In this document: positions 59,042 through 64,000 of the stretch, piece after piece
Layout: every line of letters begins with the position of its first letter
Position numbering within the stretch: the stretch's first letter is position 1
Source: Streptomyces griseoluteus
GTDB lineage: Bacteria > Actinomycetota > Actinomycetes > Streptomycetales > Streptomycetaceae
NCBI RefSeq assembly: GCF_004784465.1
Contig: NZ_SRRU01000009.1
Span: forward strand, 310,001-374,000
Direction: 5' to 3'
Length of the DNA: 64,000 nucleotides
Made by a program: the position numbers and the translations under genes
The notes under the pieces: model-generated
Database searches by the model: none
Told to the model about the DNA's origin: nothing
What the model saw: the letters and a program-made list of their open reading frames with translations, nothing else

Positions 59042-60355
59042 TTGGCGAACGTCGTCTGGCACAAGAGCATGCGGATCCTGCTTGACCTGACCCGGGAGGA
59101 CTTGGACCACCCGGAACTTCCCGAGCTGTGGGACACCATCTACAAGGCGGACCGGTTCTTCGGACGCCTGGGAGTGCCGGTCAGTGAGCGAGATCTGCAG
59201 TGCGGAGGCGTGTGCCGCGACATGGGCGTCGAAGCTCCCATGCACCTAAGGATGCGCGGCGGTCGGCGCGAGGCCGTGCACGAACGCCGCGAGGACGAAG
59301 AACGCCACACCGCCCCGATGAGCGACGAGCACAAGGCCTACCAGGAACGCATCCTGCGTGCCGCACAGGAAGGCGGTTTCAGCGGCGACAGCGAGGTACG
59401 CACCCGGGTAGGCCGCAGCTGGATCCAGACCGACACTCTCGTCGAAGGAGCCGACGGCCGTCGCATCGGCTGGGAAGTACAGCTGTCCACCATCGACGAG
59501 AGCGGCCTACGCGGCGTCCGTGCCCGTGCCGCCAAGGCCACCAAGAACGGCATCACCCCCGCCTGGCACACCGACCGCGCCGCCTACGCCCAGCGCAACG
59601 ACACCCACTGGACCCGCAGCGACCACCTTCCCGCCTACGTCATCACCCGCACCGGCGACCTCCGCATCGTCTCCGGCTTCCGCGCCCTTGAGTTCTGGCA
59701 CTGCGACACCCGATCCCTCTACCCCTGCCCCCACGGCGTCCGACGCTGCGGCAAAGCCCACGCCACCCCCAAACCCCGCCATGTCCTCTTCGACGACATG
59801 GTCCGCCAGACCGCCGCCGGCACCATCGTCCCCATCCAGTTCCGCGCCGGGACCACCGTGCACCGCTACTGGGTCACCAGCACCGACCGTGACCGGCTGG
59901 ACGATCTTCACAGCGACGACACCCGCCTGCCGCCCGAACGGGAAACGACCCAAGCGGGCGGTGCGAGCTGCAACCGCCCCACCTGCAAGCCTCCTGCATC
60001 GCTCACCGTCCAAGTCCCACCGTCTCAACCCAACATCCCGGTTCAGCCCTCGGCACCGGCCATCGAGACCGCTCCCACTGGCCCCGAGCAACATGCAGAC
60101 CACACTTGGCAGGCGGCCGACAGCACGACGGGACCACTCGGCGAACTGATCACGCTCCAGCAGGCCGCCGACGACGCCCGCCTCCATCTCCAGCAGCTCC
60201 ACGGCCACCGCGAACGGGACCAGCAGCGCCAGGTATGGCGGGACGCCGCGGCGACCGTGCAGGCCGCAGTGACCCACTACGCCCGCACCCACTCCCTGAA
60301 CCGCCACGAGGTCGAAGCACGCCTCCGACAACTCGTTCCACGTACCGTGCAGTAG
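59042..60355 (+). CDS. CoiA-like putative nuclease-fold protein
   Basis: About 437 aa; the start is uncertain (TTG 59042, or ATG 59069 giving MRILLDLT). The central part (EHKAYQERILRAAQEGGFSGDSEVRTR..., WIQTDTLVEGADGRRIGWEVQLSTIDESG) fits the CoiA/PD-(D/E)xK-like pattern, with Asp and Glu-x-Gln as possible catalytic residues. A Cys/His cluster (WHCDTRSLYPCPHGVRRCGKAH) follows. The end is Pro-rich and then helical. CoiA-like proteins recur in Streptomyces accessory DNA; a DNA-processing role is inferred. Confidence 0.6.
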   Translation: MANVVWHKSMRILLDLTREDLDHPELPELWDTIYKADRFFGRLGVPVSERDLQCGGVCRDMGVEAPMHLRMRGGRREAVHERREDEERHTAPMSDEHKAYQERILRAAQEGGFSGDSEVRTRVGRSWIQTDTLVEGADGRRIGWEVQLSTIDESGLRGVRARAAKATKNGITPAWHTDRAAYAQRNDTHWTRSDHLPAYVITRTGDLRIVSGFRALEFWHCDTRSLYPCPHGVRRCGKAHATPKPRHVLFDDMVRQTAAGTIVPIQFRAGTTVHRYWVTSTDRDRLDDLHSDDTRLPPERETTQAGGASCNRPTCKPPASLTVQVPPSQPNIPVQPSAPAIETAPTGPEQHADHTWQAADSTTGPLGELITLQQAADDARLHLQQLHGHRERDQQRQVWRDAAATVQAAVTHYARTHSLNRHEVEARLRQLVPRTVQ

Positions 60356-60375
60356 GCGCGTACATCTTCATGTGA

Positions 60376-60666
60376 GTGGGGCTGCCGCGGCCCCGCCTGG
60401 CCTACCGCCGCACGGGTCGCAAGAACCTTCACGTGCGCGGCTACAAGGAGATTGGCACCACGACCACCCCGTTCGACATGGTGGTCCGTAACGACCTCGA
60501 TCGCTACCGCCTGGTCATGGACGTCATCGAACGCGTCCCCGGCCTCGCGGTTCGCGCGGCGGCCGTACGCCAGCGGATGGTGGACGCCCGCCAGCGCCAT
60601 CAGGCCTGGATCCGGGAGCACGGCATGGACCTGCCCGAGGTCGCCGACTGGACCTGGGACGGCTGA
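60376..60666 (+). pseudogene. C-terminal remnant of phosphoketolase
   Basis: The frame YRRTGRKNLHVRGYKEIGTTTTPFDMVVRNDLDRYRLVMDVIERVPGL, then VRQRMVDARQRHQAWIREHG and MDLPEVADWTWDG, is the unmistakable end of a xylulose-5-phosphate/fructose-6-phosphate phosphoketolase. Only the last ~95 of about 790 residues remain. This suggests the island formed by, or next to, a deletion through this housekeeping gene. Confidence 0.85.
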
Positions 60667-61076
60667 GCGGCCACATCCCGCCCCGCGCCCCGACGACGCC
60701 CGAGACGCCCGTCACAGAACCCGGCTGCGTGGTAGCCGCCGCCGGGATGTTCGGCTAGGTAGCACAGCGGCACCAGGCCGGGGGCGGCCTCGGTGCCGAC
60801 CAGGCCGCGCAGGGCGGGGCCAGCGATGGCGTCGGGGAACAGTTCACCGCCGTCGATCCTGGCCGCCCCGAGCCGGGTGCCGCCGGGGTGCAGCGCTTCG
60901 ACCGGGCAGGGCCCCAGCGTGTCCCAGCGGACGATCATGGTGGTGGCCGGCCGGCATACCTCCTGTGGTGGCACCCGTATCGGCTCGTCTGGTCGCCGTG
61001 GCACGGTGCGGTTGAGGAGGTGGACGCCGCCGAGGACGACCCAGGCTCCCCGGTCCGAGAGCTGCTCATCGGGCAC
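60600..61076 (-). CDS. Hypothetical protein with a strong ribosome binding site
   Basis: 158 aa from GTG 61076, which has AAGGAG 7 nt upstream. Sequence VPDEQLSDRGAWVVLGGVHLLNRTVPRRPDEPIRVPP..., then TMIVRWDTLGPCPVEALHPGGTRLGAARIDGGELFPDAI. No family recognised. Its last ~65 bp run antisense into the phosphoketolase remnant, so the C-terminus may be artificial. Confidence 0.45.
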   Translation of the reverse strand: MPDEQLSDRGAWVVLGGVHLLNRTVPRRPDEPIRVPPQEVCRPATTMIVRWDTLGPCPVEALHPGGTRLGAARIDGGELFPDAIAGPALRGLVGTEAAPGLVPLCYLAEHPGGGYHAAGFCDGRLGRRRGAGRDVAAQPSQVQSATSGRSMPCSRIQA

Positions 61077-61404
61077 GCTGGTCTCCTTCGTGTGAAGCGG
61101 GTGCCACGGGTGATCGCCCTGCAGCCCGAAGGGGCACCGGGTCGGCCGGACATCCCCGGATGGCTGCCTGCTCGTCGCTGCGACGTCCGGCCGAGGACGA
61201 TGCGCCGGCCCTTGAGGGTGCCGAGGTCGAGCAGGCCGAGGACGCCGACAGCAGCGACCGAGCCGAACGCCGGTCAGGACCGCAAGATCAACTCGTTGCC
61301 CCTTTGGTGCGTACCTGGGGCACACTTCTTCCGGGTGCGGGGCGGAAGGCAGGTGCCGCGACACCCGTCTGAGGTGCGCGAGCGCTGGTCGGGCCGCGCA
61401 GAAC

Positions 61405-61458
61405 CAGGGACTTTTCAGGGACTTTCAGCTCTGTCCCAGGGACTTTCCAGGGATTTTT
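61405..61458 (+). repeat. Four 11-bp direct repeats, CAGGGACTTTY type
   Basis: Units at 61405 (CAGGGACTTTT), 61416 (CAGGGACTTTC), 61437 (CAGGGACTTTC) and 61448 (CAGGGATTTTT). Spacings of 11, 21 and 11 bp put all four on nearly the same face of the helix, as in operator or iteron arrays. They lie in a 700-bp gap (61077-61781) with no convincing gene. Confidence 0.75.
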
Positions 61459-61781
61459 CGCCGAGTAAGCGGGAAAAGGCCTGACAGCTTCGAAAGAGAC
61501 AAAGCCCCAGGTCAGGGTTGGTTTCCTGTCGGTAGACAGAGCCTCGCAGGGCCGTGTCCCCGTGCAGTTCACGTGGGCTGGGCGAGGACGCGCGGATGTG
61601 GGCCTGGCAGGCGCCGTCAGAGTCCCCTGACGGCGGCGCCGCCGTGGGCGCTGGTCGCGGTGAACTCGCCCTTGAACAGCGCCACTTGCCGGCTTCGCCG
61701 CATTCTCCAGTACGTCTCGAACTGCTGAGCGCAGACCGGGACGACTCCCCGGGTGAACACCGTCGGACGCGACGCCTCGCC

Positions 61782-63260
61782 TCAGTCCACCGGCCAGGTG
61801 TGCACCGGGGCGTTGAGGTGCATGTAGTCCATGTACAGCTCCGTCATCCGGCGCAGCGCCTCATGCCGGCTCGTGTGCGTGGTGTCCTCCAGCTTGCGCA
61901 CCATCTCCTTCTGCCACACCGCGCCGTTGCGGGCCGTGACACACCGCTGCTCGATGATGCCGAGCAGCGGCTCCCGCCACGCCGCGTCCATGCCGGACAG
62001 CTCCAGACCCCGGTGCGCCAGTGGCAGCAGCCGCCGCAACACCAGTTCCGGCACCGGCACCTCGCCCATGCCGGGCCAGTACAGCAGCGCCTCGATGCCG
62101 TGCCGGGCGGCGGTGTGCAGGTTCTCCTCCGCCGCCGAGAACGACATCCGCGACCACACCGGCCGGTCCTCCTCCACCAGGGCCCGCGTCAGCCCGTAGT
62201 AGAAGGCACCGTTGGCGAGGGTGTCCGCGACCGTCGGGCCCGCCGGCAGCACGCGGTTCTCCACCCGGACGTGCGGCCGCCCGTCGGCCACCGCGTACAC
62301 CGGGCGGTTCCAGCGGTAGATGGTCCCGTTGTGCAGGGTCAGCTCGGCCAGCTCCGGGATGTCGCCCCGGTCCAGCGTCTCCGCCGGGTCCTGCTCGTCG
62401 CACAGCGGAAGCAGGGCCGGGAAGTAACGCAGGTTCTCCTCGAACAGGTCGAAGACGCTGGTGATCCACCGCTCCCCGAACCACACCCTCGGCCGCACCC
62501 CCTGGACCTTGATCTCCTCGGGCCGGGTGTCCGTCGCCTGCTCGAACAGCGGGATACGGGTCTCGTGCCACAGCTCCTTGCCGAACAGGAAGGGGGAGTT
62601 CGCCGCGAGTGCCACCTGCACTCCCGCGATGGCCTGCGCCGCGTTCCAGTAGCCCGCGAAGTCCTCGGGGGAGACCTGGAGGTGGAACTGGGTGCTGGTG
62701 CAGGCCGCCTCCGGGGTGATCGTGTCCGCGTAGGAGCGCAGCCGGTCCACGCCGTCCACCTCGAGGCGCAGATCCTCGCCCCGCGCCGCGAACACCTGGT
62801 CGTTGAGCAGGCGGTAGCGCGGGTTCTCCGACAGCGCGGCCACCCCGATGTCCGCCTGGCGCAGCGTGGGCAGGATGCCGACCATCACCAGCCGCGCGCC
62901 GACGGTACGGGCCCGGTCCTCGGCGTGGTTGAGCGCCGCCCGGATCTCCACCTCCCAGGCGTCCGGGCCACCCGCCGTCAGCCGGCGCGGCGGCACGTTG
63001 ATCTCCAGGTTGAACCGGCCCAGCTCGGTCGCCCAGGAGGGGTCCGCGATGGCCTCCAGCACATCGCTGTTGCGCATCGCGGGCTCGGCGTCGGCGCCCA
63101 CGAGGTTCAGCTCGATCTCCAGCCCGACCCGGGGCCGGTCGCTGTCGAACCGTGACTCGCGCAGCATCTGGGCGAACGCGTCGAGGCACTCCTGCATCTT
63201 GATGCGGTACCGGCGGCGGTCCTCGCGGGTGAAGACGAGCGCCGGGACGTCCCGTCCCAT
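61782..63260 (-). CDS. Glutamate-cysteine ligase family (GCS2) protein
   Basis: 492 aa starting MGRDVPALVFTREDRRRY behind AGGAGGG. GCS2-type ATP-dependent carboxylate-amine ligase: VGLEIELNLVG near the N-terminus supplies the metal/ATP-binding glutamates. STQFHLQVSPEDF and the FLFGKELWHETRIPLFEQ region follow, with VENRVLPAGPTVADTLANGAFYYGL near the C-terminus. Streptomyces chromosomes carry several such enzymes. The substrate may be Glu plus Cys or another amine. It appears intact and marks the return to ordinary chromosomal DNA. Confidence 0.85.
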   Translation of the reverse strand: MGRDVPALVFTREDRRRYRIKMQECLDAFAQMLRESRFDSDRPRVGLEIELNLVGADAEPAMRNSDVLEAIADPSWATELGRFNLEINVPPRRLTAGGPDAWEVEIRAALNHAEDRARTVGARLVMVGILPTLRQADIGVAALSENPRYRLLNDQVFAARGEDLRLEVDGVDRLRSYADTITPEAACTSTQFHLQVSPEDFAGYWNAAQAIAGVQVALAANSPFLFGKELWHETRIPLFEQATDTRPEEIKVQGVRPRVWFGERWITSVFDLFEENLRYFPALLPLCDEQDPAETLDRGDIPELAELTLHNGTIYRWNRPVYAVADGRPHVRVENRVLPAGPTVADTLANGAFYYGLTRALVEEDRPVWSRMSFSAAEENLHTAARHGIEALLYWPGMGEVPVPELVLRRLLPLAHRGLELSGMDAAWREPLLGIIEQRCVTARNGAVWQKEMVRKLEDTTHTSRHEALRRMTELYMDYMHLNAPVHTWPVD

Positions 63261-63339
63261 CGGCCCTCCTGGATTCCCTCCTCCAACACCTGTGTCCCCC
63301 AGCCTCGCATCACCCACCGCACCCCACCACGCGGCGGCG

Positions 63340-64000
63340 CTACGGGTGGTCGACCACCCGCGCGAGCAGCAGGGCCACGTCGTCGTGGTCGTCGGGGTGG
63401 CGCAGGCCGTGCACCAGCCGGTCGCAGACCTCCTCCAGCGAGGGGCCGGGCTCGCCCAGCAGGGACAGCAGCGTCTCCAGCCGGTCGTCGATGGCGTGCT
63501 GCCGGGTCTCCACCAGCCCGTCCGTGTACAGCACCAGCAGATCGCCGGGCTCCATCGGGACGGTGACCGCGTCGAACGGGACCCCGCCCACCCCGAGCGG
63601 CGCGGCGGGCGGCAGGTCCAGGAACTCTGGGGGCCGGCCGGGCCGGACCAGGGCGGGCGGCAGATGCCCGGCGTTGGCGACCGTGCACCGGTTGGTGGCG
63701 GGGTCGTAGACCGCGTACAGACAGGTGACGATGTAGTGCTCCAGGTCGCAGGTGATCCGGTCCAAATGGCGGAGCACCGCCCCCGGGGCCAGGTCCAGGT
63801 CGGCGTAGGCGCAGGTCGCGGTGCGCAGCCGGCCCATGGTGGCGGCCGCGTCGATGCCGTTGCCCATCACGTCGCCGACCACCAGGGCGGTCCGGTCGTC
63901 GGCCAGCGGGATGACGTCGTACCAGTCGCCGCCCACTTCACTGGTGGCCTGCGCGGGCTCGTAGCGGGAGGCCACCTCCAGGCCGGTGTGGCGGAGGGAG
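63340..64000 (-). CDS. PP2C/SpoIIE-type serine phosphatase (5' part outside window)
   Basis: The frame is open to the right edge. The visible part is the SpoIIE catalytic domain: SEVGGDWYDVIPLADDRTALVVGDVMGNGIDAAATMGRLR (metal-binding Asp residues), VANAGHLPPALV, LLVLYTDGLVE and the final DDVALLLARV. In Streptomyces such phosphatases usually carry N-terminal PAS/GAF sensor domains and counter anti-sigma kinases; the sensor part is not in the window. Confidence 0.92.
   Translation of the reverse strand, partial: SLRHTGLEVASRYEPAQATSEVGGDWYDVIPLADDRTALVVGDVMGNGIDAAATMGRLRTATCAYADLDLAPGAVLRHLDRITCDLEHYIVTCLYAVYDPATNRCTVANAGHLPPALVRPGRPPEFLDLPPAAPLGVGGVPFDAVTVPMEPGDLLVLYTDGLVETRQHAIDDRLETLLSLLGEPGPSLEEVCDRLVHGLRHPDDHDDVALLLARVVDHP

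Noticed and set aside
61861..63189. 442-aa minus-strand frame within the GCS2 gene
   Set aside because: Alternate-frame shadow, Arg/Gly/Ala-rich, while the GCS2 frame has clear family motifs and a good ribosome binding site.

Overview
The window is high-GC actinobacterial DNA, almost certainly Streptomyces. The evidence is strong G/C third-codon bias, GTG starts, GTGA/ATGA stop-start couplings, and families typical of that genus. No rRNA, tRNA or CRISPR array was seen.

Region 1 (1-23.1 kb, + strand) is the 3' end of a nonribosomal peptide cluster. A giant NRPS enters from beyond the left edge and ends in a thioesterase. It is followed without real gaps by a complete 4-hydroxyphenylglycine (Hpg) pathway (HmaS, Hmo, HpgT), a fused double ABC exporter and a proline-4-hydroxylase-like dioxygenase. 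A-domain pocket residues read from the sequence give, in order, a Pro-like/unclear residue, an aromatic-type residue, Hpg (near-canonical), Pro (near-canonical) and Gln-like. The accessory genes match this: Hpg supply for module 3, and a hydroxylase that fits the Pro module.

Region 2 (23.1-33.7 kb) is a class I lanthipeptide cluster of the FxLD type, read on the minus strand. The order is protein-isoaspartate-type methyltransferase, 65-aa precursor, a 38-bp perfect palindrome, full-length LanB, LanC, an extra stand-alone SpaB_C-type protein and a 47-aa ORF. Next to it lie an anti-sigma-like ATPase coupled to a frameshifted DUF6415 gene, an XRE/TPR regulator and a GNAT acetyltransferase.

Region 3 (33.8-41 kb) holds a transposase remnant, a run of small immunity-type proteins (barstar, DUF4265, DUF4259, DUF4253) and an XRE / ImmA-IrrE protease / MAB_1171c-type membrane protein / PAP2-like cassette.

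Region 4 (41-61 kb) is a mosaic accessory and defence island. It contains a Gabija-type OLD nuclease plus UvrD helicase (the helicase frameshifted in a 7-G run) and an unrecognised four-gene operon. It also has an IS5-family element, IS110 and other transposase fragments, a MerR cassette cut off after a few codons of the next gene, and remnants of a transfer-type gene. A HEPN-like protein with an R-x4-H motif, an AbiJ-NTD3-like/Shedu (DUF4263) fusion nuclease, a CoiA-like protein and a phosphoketolase tail complete it. Three same-direction copies of a 24-bp sequence bound the Gabija pair and the unknown operon, suggesting exchangeable cassettes.

Region 5 (61.8-64 kb) looks like ordinary chromosome again: a GCS2-family glutamate-cysteine ligase and the 3' end of a SpoIIE-type phosphatase gene that runs off the right edge.
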